Position numbers and translations under genes: made by a program. Positions 32,164 to 42,189 of a DNA stretch of 64,000 nucleotides are shown here, in pieces; position 1 is the stretch's first letter; each line of letters opens with the position of its first letter. The notes beneath the pieces were generated by a model, which ran no database searches, was not told the origin of the DNA, and saw nothing but the letters and a program-made list of their open reading frames with translations. This stretch comes from Chloranthus sessilifolius (lineage: Eukaryota > Streptophyta > Magnoliopsida > Chloranthales > Chloranthaceae): positions 58,626,104 to 58,690,103 of the forward strand of contig CM037587.1 of assembly GCA_021018995.1 (NCBI GenBank). Direction: 5' to 3'.

Positions 32164-32479
32164 TATTGATCTTTTTAGTAAACCTGAGTTATATTATATT
32201 TCATTTCGGAAAATTCATGGTAGCTGTGCCATAGTAGAATAAAAGTACTACTAATTTTTTTAGAATCTTGCAGAATTGGATAACAACAGAAGGGAAAAGC
32301 TAGAGCTGCAGCTGGAGTCTGGCTAGCTTTGTTTGCACTTCTTTCACCCTAAAACTTAGTCCTTTATTATTGAATTCCCTGTAATTAGTCTAGTTGTAAA
32401 TTTATTTAGTTGTTAATTTAGTTAGAAATTTTTTTTATGTGTTGTGAGCATTTTCCTTACTTGCTTAATTTGTGTGTGT
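32164..32479 (+). other. Element C leader
   Basis: AT-rich, 316 bases, no ORF of note; homologous to the B leader. Confidence 0.5.
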
Positions 32480-33963
32480 ATGCTTGGGAGAAGGTCTCTT
32501 AACCTTGAGTTGGAACCTCAAAATCCTGAGGTTGAAAGAGTCCTTAGACCAAGATACAGCACACAAGGCCCGACTGTTAAAACTGAGCCAGCTAACATGG
32601 CTGAGAGGCAAAGAACCTTGAAGGAGTACGTTGCACCTGGGGATTACACTTCTCCCTTCTGGATACAATTCCCTTCAGTGGAAGAAAACTATGAAATCAA
32701 GTCCTCCACCATCAATATGCTGCCGTCCTTCCATGGGCTTAGTAAGGAAGATCCTTACAAGCACATTGACAAATTTTTGGTACTTTACACCACTTTCAAT
32801 ATTGCTGGCTTGGGACCTGAAGCCACCAAACTGAGGCTTTTTCTTTTTTCCCTAAAGGACAAAGCCAGCACCTGGCTCTCTAAGCTCCCAGCCAATGGCA
32901 TTCAAACATGGAGTGACCTCTAAAGCCAATTCCTAGCTAAATTCTTTTCCATGAACAAAATCAACCAGATGAGGACAAGTATTTTTTCATTTACTCAGTC
33001 CTCAACTGAGGATTTTTATGAAGCATGGGAGAGATTTTAGGAGATGTTAAAACAATGCCCCCACCATCAAATTCCAATGTGGCAACTAGTGCAAGTATTT
33101 TACCAATAAATTAATCCCAAGAGCAAGGATATGGTGGATGCCTCATGTAGTGGTAGTTACCTCCACAAGACAGCTGATGAGGCTTGGGAGCTGTTTGACA
33201 TAATAGGGAAAAATTTTATGCAGCAGAAGTCACTGTCTCGCAATGACAGTCAGACCCCAATTAAGTTGGTGAAAGAGTCCACCACTAGAGGTGGAATATA
33301 TGAAGTTAAGGTGCAAAGTGAGTTGGAGAAGAAGGTGTACAAATTGATGAATGTGATGCAGCCTAAGATTGTTGCACAAGTGGAGGAGGCATGTCTGATA
33401 TGTCAATCTCTCACCCATTTACTCCAGGATTGTCCATCAGCCTACCAATTCCCTGATTTTGTTATGGAGCATGCCAATGCTACCCAAGCATATGGGCAGC
33501 AACCTGCTGGGTACTCATGAAGGAACCACCTAAATTTGAGGTGAAAACAAGATACATACCCTCAACCCTAGCAGCAACAGTGGCAGCTCCATATAGACCT
33601 CAGCACCAGTTTAACTAAGGATACCTACCTAGACAAAAATTTTAGTTGTCTGCCCTACAACCCAACCAGTTGGCCTTGCCCCCACAAAAGTCCAGATCCT
33701 CTTCTTTTGAAGAGTAAATACTAGCATCTATGCAGAATTTGGGAAGCTTAGTCCAAACTGTGAACTCTAGTGGGCAAAGCATTAAGAAAATAGAGGACTA
33801 ACTTGATCAAATCTATAATGCTTTGAACAAAAGAGAGGAGGGTAGACTGCCTAGTTAGCCCTTGGCCAATCCAAAAGGGCAATACATGATTGGAGATGCA
33901 TCCTCTACCCATGTGGATGATGGTTTAGTAGGACAAGGCAACTTAGGAGGTCATAAAGAGTAA
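32480..33963 (+). pseudogene. Element C gag
   Basis: Starts MLGRRSLNLELEPQN at the ATG 32480, preceded in frame by non-conserved sequence. The gag core includes SPFWIQFPSVEENYEIKSST, MLPSFHGLSKEDPYKHIDKF, FNIAGLGPEATKLRLFLFSL and WLSKLPANGIQTWSDL, then a stop at 32921-32923. It continues in frame to AKFFSMNKINQMRTSI, further stops near 33039 and 33106, KTADEAWELFDIIGKN and an intact zinc knuckle CLICQSLTHLLQDC (about 33391-33432). After 33520 the frame changes and reads NQLALPPQKSRSSSFEE and GQYMIGDASST, ending at TAA 33961. Stops fit CAA/CAG to TAA/TAG changes. Confidence 0.82.
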
Positions 33964-34390
33964 TAATGAACATAAGGTAAGTGGTGAAGAACCAAAGAAT
34001 GTGTGTACCATATGTATTGATTGTGTGTTTTGTTTTGTGTTGCTTAGAAAATTTTCATTTACTGCTTTAGAGTGATGCTTTGCTTGTTTGTTTGATTATG
34101 TTTTGTTCATTGTTGTTTTGAGTACACGTGCATGTTTGTCATCTGAATTCAATGTTCATATCTTTTGCTGATAATTGAGATGCTTTCATAATACATGTCA
34201 TGCATTTGATCTAATAGATTATCTGTGGAATATTCTGTATTTTTGATGTTTAAAGGTTGATAAAGGGTAGCCAAATTGTCATGATGAAATGGTGTACATG
34301 TCAAGGAGTTAGTCCTGATGCATGTTAAATTAGTGCATGACATTATACATGCACAGGCTAGGGCACAAGCTGAGAGGAAAAGTTTAAGTA
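33964..34390 (+). other. Element C spacer in place of pol
   Basis: No coding potential. ATAAGGTAAGT at 33973-33982 is a good splice-donor word just after the gag stop. Shares GTGTACCATATGTA with B. In element A this place is occupied by about 4 kb of pol. Confidence 0.5.
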
Positions 34391-35154
34391 TAGCTTTCTC
34401 GCGAGGCTAAATAGCCTAAATTTCAAGATCGCGAGCCACCTAAAGCTTTCTCGCGGAGTTCTGATGGATATTTTGTACCACGTGAGAGCTTCGTGAGCAC
34501 AAGGACATATGTTACAGCCTGCTAAAGAGCCCCATGAGATGCTTGAGACTCACATTTTAATGCTCGTGAGGCTTCGCTACTCTAGCTGTGCGAGATATGA
34601 GCAACAGCTTCATGCGCTTGAGCCGAAATTTAACTCTACGAGAGCCTTGCAAGGCACTTGAAGCTTTTAAATCTTCGCAAGGCTCTACTTTTCTTCGTGA
34701 TTGAACCTCTCGCGAGGTTAGCTGTGTACTATGCGAGGAATGTACTCTGTGAGAACTTAGCGACAACTACGCAAAGCATGAGTTTAGCCCTATAAACCCT
34801 GCAAATATCTCCATTTTCTTCATTCTATCTTTTTGCCTTAACTTTCCCTGCGCACTTCTGAGCTCCCCCTTTTCTTCTTTCTTCTATACTACCATTTCCA
34901 CAACCTCATACATTTTTGCTCCCCATCACCTCCTGGTCACTTTGAGCTAGGTTTGAGGAGATTTGAACATCTATGCTACGTGTGAACTGAAACCCTAGCT
35001 GTCATTTGGTAAGATTTCTCACTCTCTCTCAGTTGATTTACTTAGACATTACTCTAGTGTAAGAAGAGAGCAATTTGGGGTCTATTTTATTTATGAAAGA
35101 GTGCATTACACTTGTTGAGATTTTGAAACCCTAATTTGATGAAATTGAATAGCT
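34391..35154 (+). promoter_or_regulatory. Putative C ORF2 promoter and 5' leader
   Basis: CGCGAG-type words cluster at 34397-34790 (TTCTCGCGAGGC, GATCGCGAGCC, CTCGCGGAG, CTCTCGCGAGG, ATGCGAGG and decayed forms). TATAAACCC follows at 34791. The next 200 bases are CT-rich leader, then a donor word TTTG-GTAAGA at 35008 (GC instead of GT in B). An acceptor-like AATAG precedes ATGGCC at 35155. This suggests an ORF2 transcript with its own promoter and a short leader intron of about 145 bases. Confidence 0.55.
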
Positions 35155-37292
35155 ATGGCCATGGGTTCAAAATTCACAGATGCCTTGTCTGCTTTGGTAA
35201 CCCCACCACCTGCTGGGAGCCCTGTGGCTACTCAAAAATCTACAAGGATTACAGAGGCCTCCAATGTGGAGACCCCTATGGTAACTGCACCCAATGAGGA
35301 GCCCCAAATTGAGAAAACTGTGAAGAAAGGAAAGGGCATGACCTCTGATGCCCAAGGTACCAAAAAGAAATCTGCTCCTAAGAAGAGGGCCAGAGAGCGC
35401 CCACCATCTAAAAGCCCTGAGAAGTCAAAGAAGAAATAAAAAATGGGCAAGGAAGTTGCCCTTGAGGCCCCTGAGGATGAAGAGGAAGAAGATAATGAAT
35501 ACCTTAGGGTCCCATTTGAATTTGTGGTAGCAATTAAGCTGGAAGTTGAGATAATTTTTTATAAGGCTTTCTTTGAGGAGCTACCTGAAATAGCTGCCTC
35601 CATGGAGTATCTCACAAAAGCTTCATTGCTACCCGTATTGAGGACCCCAATGCAACTAGTCTTCCCTAGACTAGTGTAATTGTTTTACCAAAATATCATA
35701 ATCAAAACTGGGGATGATGGGAACCCAGCATTGCTGGTGTTGATAGAAAAATTTGAGACGCTATTCAATCAGGCAGCAATTGCTAGAATTCTTGGGATAC
35801 CAGCCAGGTATAGCCCTGAATGTGGCTTGGGTCCCCCTTTGACAGCTACCATTCCAGAGATAGCCAAGGAGCTAACTGGAGGAATCACTGCATCAGGGGT
35901 ATCAATAAGGAAGAGAGATCTGCACTCCCACCTCAGATTTATGGATGGGGTGCTCAGAAAAAATATTTATTGCTCTGGACATGAGCAGGAGAGGAGATCT
36001 CCTATTGCTGATGCACTCTTCTCCTTCCATAAGAGCCATTACTTGGATGTTGCCAAGTTAATTTTTGAGGGGATGAAAGACATTGTGAAGAAGGTGAAAA
36101 CAAAGAAGAAACCCCATTCCCTTCCCTACTGCAGGCGTATTACAGTCTTGCTAAAGCTTGGAGGATATCAATTTCAAATGAATGAAGAAACCATTGCCTT
36201 GAACCCAAAAAATTGTGGAAAGAAGCAATGGGGGATCAGTGGCACTCTCATTGAGAAGAAGAAGAAGAAGGCAGATGTACCAGCAACCTCTGATGTTGCT
36301 GCCTCTGTGGCTCCACCCTCTGCTGCCCTCTCTCAGGCAGCCCATTCATTTGTGCCAGCCAGCACCACCCCATTTCTGAAGCCATTACCTTACCAGCCAC
36401 TACTCCCTGAACCCAAGCCTCACAACCTCCCATAGTCTCATTACCCACTACCACCTTAACCTCTTTACCCATATATGTTCTCTTACCTACTTACCCAATT
36501 CACCCTAGCCCACCTGTGAAGGCCACCTATACAAAGAAAAGAAAATTAACCAAGGCCCACACAGAACCCCAACCCACCTATATCTCCCAAACTATCCCAA
36601 TCCCTGAAACCACAACCATACCAGACCCAATCATGGCCCTTCCTTTAGTGATGCCCAACCCATACTACCAGCCTCTTTCAACCCTAGACCTCCATACTAC
36701 ACCCTCCTTCGAGGCATGTAGAAAAATGCTTACATCAAGAGGGATGTGGTCAGAGGAATGGCTGACCTCAGACAATATGTGCAGCAAGCCCTCCTGGCTA
36801 AAATCAAATCAGTGCTACTTGCACATAAATTGGAAAGGAAGAGAATCAAACATGATTGGCAAGAGATAATGATACAATACAATGAAGAAAAGGCTAGGGC
36901 TAAGGGGATGGAGGATGTAATAAATAAATTGCAGACAGACTTGAGAATAGCTGAGACAAGGCCTATGATTATGTTGTGACTATTGCAGCATTGCAGAAGA
37001 CCTTAACTGAAACTAGTGATCGGGAATTAGCAGAAGTTATTTCCAAACAATTAAACCCTGATCTACCTCACATGGAACAGCTTCTAAACCCAAGGAGAAT
37101 AGCAAAGTCAGGCCTAGAATCAAAATCCAGGAACCTACCTCAAAGCCAAAGCCCACTCCCAAAAGGAAAAGTTCCTCCAAGCCAAGAAGCACTACTTCCA
37201 AAAGGTCACAGTCTGTTGCTGCTACTTTGAGGCAAGCAAAGGGCAAGGGAATTCAAGAACCACCTGCTATAGAAGAGGTTTCAGATGATTAG
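35155..37292 (+). pseudogene. Element C ORF2 (accessory protein, degenerate but best preserved)
   Basis: Starts MAMGSKFTDALSALV. Regions in order: Pro/Thr-rich and Lys-rich N-terminus (KKKSAPKKRARERPPSKSPEK) with TAA at 35437-35439; an acidic patch (APEDEEEEDNEYLRV); the conserved domain 35500-36230 with YLTKASLLPVL, LGIPARYSPECGLGPP, VLRKNIYCSGHEQERRSPIADA and KKKPHSLPYCRRI; a Pro/Ser/Thr-rich linker (36240-36730); a coiled-coil-like charged stretch (36750-36960, AKIKSVLLAHKLERKRIKHD); and a basic tail with SSSKPRSTTSKRSQS, TLRQAKGKGIQEP, ending EEVSDD and stop at 37292. No transmembrane segment. Function unknown; DNA binding is inferred only from basic composition and from the motif arrays around it. 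Confidence 0.78.
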
Positions 37293-38292
37293 ATTTACAC
37301 ATGTACTTAGTTAGGATATACATTATGTAGTTCTTTTTCCTTATATTGTACAAATTTTTTATTTTATAAATGAAATTTCTTTTTCTTATGTTTTGCTTGC
37401 TTTCCATTTCTACTTCATAACTAGTTTGTTTGTTTTAGTTGTTTGTGTGTGCCTTATTTCTTACTTTTATTTGCTTTACTTATGGTCAATTTTGTCTATG
37501 TTCCCTGCTACACATGCCCTCTTATCTTTGAATCAGTGAGGACGCTGCTCCTCGTAGGTTTGAGGGTGTAGTAAGGATTGCCAATAACCTAGTTAACCTA
37601 ATTGCAGTAGTCTTAACTAAGTGAGGAATAAATATAATAAACTTTACCTAAGCAATATTGAAAGTGAGGAAATTTAAACATTGTGCAGACCTTTTTAACA
37701 CTAAAATTATTTAAAAATTAATACTTCTATGAGGTAAACATCAGGAATTTTTTTATAAACAGTAGTTAGTGAACCAGTAAGGAGAGAAACAGGTGAAAGC
37801 ATACCCCTTTGAGTTCAATTGAAGACCATACCCAGTGAGCTTTGAGCCTATAAATTTTTTTTTAAGAGTGTGTGGCAATTTTTTCTGTTCCAAGGACTAA
37901 CTGAGTCAAGCCCTTTTCACTAGAAGTTAGACACCCCAAGTTGAAGTTGTTTGACAGTAATCATGACTCTAAGGAAAGGATCAAGGCCTTCATTTGGACA
38001 ATTTAAGCCTAAAAGATCAAACCTGTGAAACTACCCTTGTGCATACACTTTTTAAGCCTTAAAGCCCCATTTTTCTTCAACAAACACCAAAGTACTTGAA
38101 TCTGAACCTCTTAACCTGATTCATTCCTACCCTCACTCTGAGAATTAAGAAGGTAAAGGAGAGGATGTTGAAGATAAGTGAGCAAAGTTTAACATTTGGT
38201 GAAAGAAAAAGAAGAGAGGAGGAGATATGTAAATAACAGTGTAGCAGTTATAGATGTGTGGCAACCATCATAAAAAAAAATATAAACACAAG

Positions 38293-38323
<31 letters not shown>

Positions 38324-39187
38324 GAAAGAGAAGTCAAAAGAAGAATTTCATTGAAAATGTTGAGAAGAAGTTGACCACTTTAGCTCTGAAATTTTAAAAG
38401 AAGATGGAGTTGTGCTGAAATAAAGAAGGTGAAGTCATGAATCATCTCCTACCTGTGTTGATTTCTCAATTTTGAATCCCTCTTTACCCCTTTTATTCTT
38501 TACAACCCTCACCAATAAGCCACATTACAACTCATGAAAAGCCCTTGTTGATCCAAAGTCAAATGAACTGTCATATGAAGATGAAGGAATGTCTAATCTA
38601 TGGTGAGAGTACTTTATGATATTAGAAATTAAAAGAACTGCCTAGGCTCATACTTACAAACCCATTTGGGGTATGTAACTGCTTTTGAGCTTATGTGAAA
38701 TGATACACCCTTAAATTCATTTATGAGAGACAGCCCTGATAAGCATTGGGTCTGAGATTTAAATCATTGGGGCATTGTTTGAACCTAAATTTTGATGTAC
38801 TGGCAGGCTTAGTACTGTTTTGCACATATTATTTTCTTCGTGTGAGCTGATTGGATGTAATAAGCATGTATGCATGACTGAGGTGTTAAATTGTTTGCAT
38901 ATACTACTTTGGAACTCCTTTAATTTTGATAGAGCAAGGGTGAAATGAACTATATTTATTTTAAACTGATTAACCACTGTGTGCACTTTTGTTAACTGTT
39001 TCATTGAGAAGTTTGTGGGTACTTCACTGAAAACCCTCAGGAGACTTCACTCCTCCACTAGAGATCACCTAGGAGTTTAAAAGACTTGATGCATAAGCTA
39101 AATGCATTCATGCTCCCTATGAAAGTGGCATTTACATTCTTAGAGTAGTTGTTTAAATTTTGCTTTACTTAGGGACTAGCAAAGATT
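37293..39187 (+). other. Element C 3' noncoding region
   Basis: 1.9 kb without a gene. It begins AT-rich and holds the hairpin GAGGA-CGCTGC-TCCTC (37538-37553), a poly-A tract (38293-38316) and blocks conserved with A and B. It ends at the polypurine tract. Confidence 0.55.
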
Positions 39188-39200
39188 AGGTTTGGAGGTG
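39188..39200 (+). other. Element C polypurine tract
   Basis: AGGTTTGGAGGTG directly before the LTR start TGTTATTCAC. Confidence 0.75.
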
Positions 39201-40042
39201 TGTTATTCACTGAAAAGTACCACTTTTCACCTCTTAACCTAGCCTTTGCTAGACTTTGAAGCTGACTAATAACTCATTTTTAACTTGTTTTGTAGTTAGG
39301 AATAACTTGTGCAGCTTAATACAAAGTCTATGCTTTTGGTGCCAAGGAGAGAGAGAATTCAAGCAAAAGATGATAGCTGAACTAGAAAGTGATGGAACAC
39401 TATGGTGGTACACACCATGGTGACTATTTTGCATGTCATAATGGACCAAGACAGTCCAACAGATGAAAGAAGTAAAGGTGAGAGTGGAGAAAGCTGCAAC
39501 AGAAGTATGTGCATAGCAGCAGAGGAGCGAATGACCTATCTCGCACAGTTGAGGTGTTGCCTCGCGCTATTCAATTCGCTGGCAAAGCTCCCTCACGCAG
39601 CTAAGACATGCAGCATATTAGATCTAGTGAAGAAGTCACACAGCTCAATAAAGGGTTTACCACAAAGCAGCCTCTCACGTAGCAGTCGTGCACTTTAGCT
39701 GCAATCAACATGTGAAGAAACTCGCGGTGCTCTCCCACACTAAGCCTCTAGAATACAGGTCACAAAGTTCTCACGAGGATCAAGCCTTAATGCAGTCGCG
39801 CACACTACATCGCGAGACCAATTGGCGCGAACAATAGCAAAGACCTCGCAAAGCTCTCGCGTGGCTCTGGAAGAGAGACGCCCAAAAGTTCTCTCGCGCA
39901 GCTCTCACGTGCCTAGAAGTTTAACCCTGAACCAAGTGAGATGCAAAGGCATCTGCACAAGTACCTCACAAAAGAAAACTTTTGAAGCTCTACTGCACGA
40001 GTACATTCAAAGCTAAAGCAGCTGCACAATCATCCACAGTCC
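39201..40042 (+). repeat. Element C 3' LTR, truncated
   Basis: Aligns with 29464-30315 of the 5' LTR and stops after CATCCACAGTCCTA, well before the TATA box. The CGCG-word cluster is retained (39540-39910). Confidence 0.85.
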
Positions 40043-40229
40043 TATTTTAGTTCAGCTGTCATCTTTTGCTTGAATTCTCTCTCCTTGGCACCAAAAGCAT
40101 AGACTTTGTGTTAAGCTACACAAGTTAGTCCTAACTATAAAACAAGCTAAAAATGAGTTATTAGTCAGCTTTAAGATCCAGCAAAGGCTAGATTAAGAGG
40201 TGAAAAGTGGTACTTTTCAGTGAATAATA
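40043..40229 (-). repeat. Inverted copy of the first ~187 bp of the C LTR
   Basis: Reverse complement of 39201-39387, ending TTTTCAGTGAATAATA (LTR TGTTATTCACTG reversed, with one change). Together with 39201-39387 it forms inverted arms around 655 bp. Confidence 0.85.
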
Positions 40230-40600
40230 GTGTGGCGCTAGCGCTTTCACCTAAAGGTGCCTACGCATCAACTATGAAGGGCTTTTCTTAAATAAAGGGT
40301 CATGGGGGGATATACTTACTCATTCTCCCAGTAGGGCTTTTCTTAAATATCCTTCCTATAGGTTGAGGGTGATGCGGGTGGGGAGCCCCTCGCTTTGGCC
40401 TTCTTTTTGTGGGGCTAAGTGACCAGCTCTCCCTTTCTTTTAAGGAGAGTTTATGAGGGAGGAATCGTTGTCAGGGCTTTATCCTAATTCCTCTCACTTC
40501 TCCTGAAGAGGACTGGGCTTGCATCTTACAACAAACATTTCTCCTCGATGCAAGGTTACATAAGGGGAATCTCAGGACTGGAGTCATCGGATGCAGTAGG
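40230..40600. other. Element D resumes; short palindromic words then plain sequence
   Basis: GTGGCGCTAGCGCTTTC at 40232 belongs to the same vocabulary as the sequence left of 29464 (GGCACTGGCGCTTC), showing that C sits inside one D array. No gene is seen in the rest. Confidence 0.5.
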
Positions 40601-41160
40601 CGGTGGTGGTGGAGGTTAGGTTATGGTTATGATTTGGAGTTTCGTTAGGGCTATGGTTTTGGTCGGGGCTCGAGGCAGGGGTTAGGAATGGGGTTGGGGT
40701 TGGGACTGGGGTTAGGGTTGGAGTTGGGGTAGGGGCTAGGACTGGGGTTGGGGTTGGGTCTGGGGCTGGGGTGGAGCTCGGGCGGTGGTTGTGGTTGGGC
40801 CTTAGGGGGGGTTTGGGTCTAGGGCTGGTGGTGGTGGTGGTGGTGGTGGTGGGGATGGGGTTGGGGCTGGAACTAGGGTTGGGGTTGGGGTTGGGGTTAA
40901 GGTTGGGGTTGGGTCTGGGGTTGGGTCTAGGGTTGGGGTTGGGGTTGGGGTTGGGGTTGGGGTTGGGGTTGGGTTTGGGGCTGGGGTGGGGTGGGGCTCG
41001 GGCGATGGTTGTGGTTGGGAGTATGGGTGGGGCTCGGGCAGTGGCTGTGGTTGGGCCTCGAGGGGGCTGGGGCTGGGATTGGGTCTGGGGTTGGTGGTGG
41101 GGTTGGGTCTGAGGTTGATGGTGGGGTTGTGGTTGGGGCTGGAGCTGGGCTTGGGAACTG
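40601..41160. repeat. G-rich minisatellite, (GGGGTT)n and relatives
   Basis: Dozens of GGGGTT/GGGGCT units on plus, the longest near-perfect run at about 40930-40980, with (GGT)n at 40828-40852. Purely G-rich on one strand, so G-quadruplex-prone. Long frames on both strands here only translate the repeat. Confidence 0.9.
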
Positions 41161-41213
41161 CGGGCCAACAATATGAGGATAATAAAAGTTAAATTTTAAT
41201 GAATAATTAACAT

Positions 41214-41385
41214 GTAGAAGCGATCACGCTTCATATCCGTAGCGTTGACGCATCATAGTCAATGCACCTACGCTTCATAGAGGCATCATTGCTTCAAACT
41301 ACAATGCGTTGGCGCGTCATGTGAAGTCGATGATGCTTCATGAGAGGACGTCAACGCTTCATATACGAAGCGCTAGCACTTCTTG
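41214..41385. repeat. D palindromic word array, block 3
   Basis: GAAGCGATCACGCTTC (41218), TAGCGTTGACGC, GTCAACGCTTC, GAAGCGCTAGCACTTC (41367) and others at 20-30 base spacing. Confidence 0.7.
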
Positions 41386-41457
41386 TTTAGATTTCCTTAA
41401 GTTCTGCATACGAAAATGCATACTTTAGAAGCATACCTCGATTCATTTTTTCATTGT

Positions 41458-41898
41458 CTACTTCAGAAGATTATGATCCTTCTGGAAGAGGGCCAACTGT
41501 TGCATAATAAACCTTTGATCCTTCTGAACAAGGGCCAATTTTAGGTTCTCCTGTTCCAGCTGGAGAACCTTTTGACTTAGGTCATCGAAGCCTTTAGTCC
41601 TCTCTCTTATTGACTTCTCGCAGTCTGAAATTCTTGAATTGGCAGACTGCTTCCATTTTTCATCAATCCAGGGTTGAGCAGACTTACGGGCTTTGGGGGC
41701 CTTTTCATCTTCATCTTCATCTTCTTCTTCTTCTTCTTCATCGTCTTCTTCTTCTTCTTCTTCCTCTGATACCAAGTGAATAACATCAATGTCCATTTTC
41801 TTTCTCGACAAAGTAATGGGAGGGACCACAGGTCCAACACCCGCTTCTGCTAGTCCCTGCCCTAGTTGCAGTAGGGCTGCTACCACAGGCTGGCTCAT
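41458..41898 (-). CDS. Element D acidic coiled-coil segment
   Basis: Open for 146 codons. Residues 46-66 are an unbroken Glu/Asp run encoded by TCT/TTC microsatellite (41704-41765). Then WIDEKWKQSANSRISDCEKS and a heptad-like LSQKVLQLEQENLKLAL stretch. It lies on the same strand as, and between, the DUF1985-type exons and the Ulp1 exons. Acidic and coiled-coil links are common in such transposon proteins, so it is probably an internal exon and not a separate gene. The methionine given is the first in frame and may be internal. Confidence 0.5.
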   Translation of the reverse strand: MSQPVVAALLQLGQGLAEAGVGPVVPPITLSRKKMDIDVIHLVSEEEEEEEDDEEEEEEDEDEDEKAPKARKSAQPWIDEKWKQSANSRISDCEKSIRERTKGFDDLSQKVLQLEQENLKLALVQKDQRFIMQQLALFQKDHNLLK

Positions 41899-42039
41899 GT
41901 CAGAGATTATGGGTTTGAGTACCCAGACGCCCTACATGATGATAGATATTCCACATTATGTTTTATTTATAAAGAATTTAAGAAAATGCAAACATTACTA
42001 GATAAACCGATTCATTTGGAAGAGGTTACACTTCTATAT

Positions 42040-42160
42040 AGAGGTGCCACCTTCGCTTCATTTGGAAGCGGTTGCGCTTCTACATGGAAGCGGTTACACT
42101 TCTACATGGAAGTGGTTGTGCTTTTACATGGAAGCGCATTGGAAGCGCCATCGCCTCTTT
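42040..42160. repeat. D tandem repeat of the palindromic word
   Basis: About four units of 22-29 bases around TACATGGAAGCGGTTACACTTC. It lies between the DUF1985-type exons and the coiled-coil exon. Confidence 0.7.
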
Positions 42161-42189
42161 TAGAATTTATCTTGCTCTCAAAATCAGAA

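Larger units (their letters stand above)
29464..40229 (+). mobile_element. Element C: pol-less Athila-like retrotransposon with gag and ORF2, inserted in D
   Basis: Plus strand. 5' LTR 29464-32136, primer site 32146-32163, gag 32480-33963, spacer, ORF2 35155-37292, noncoding 3' region, polypurine tract 39188-39200, 3' LTR start 39201-40042, then an inverted LTR piece 40043-40229. Like B it lacks any pol, and gag ends at the same place. The flanks are element D arrays on both sides. The left flank is GTGCA and the right flank GTGTG, only 3 of 5 identical, so the target duplication is not proven; the right end is rearranged. Confidence 0.85.

Noticed and set aside
29459..40234. GTGCA/GTGTG as a target duplication of element C
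   Set aside because: Only 3 of 5 bases agree and the right LTR end is rearranged, so it cannot be called.
40601..41160. Interstitial telomere marking a chromosome fusion
   Set aside because: The unit is GGGGTT, not the plant TTTAGGG, and it lies within element D; more likely minisatellite expansion.
40584..41171. Long Pro/Asn-rich (minus) and Gly/Leu-rich (plus) frames
   Set aside because: They only translate the (GGGGTT)n array; no start context, no conserved domain.
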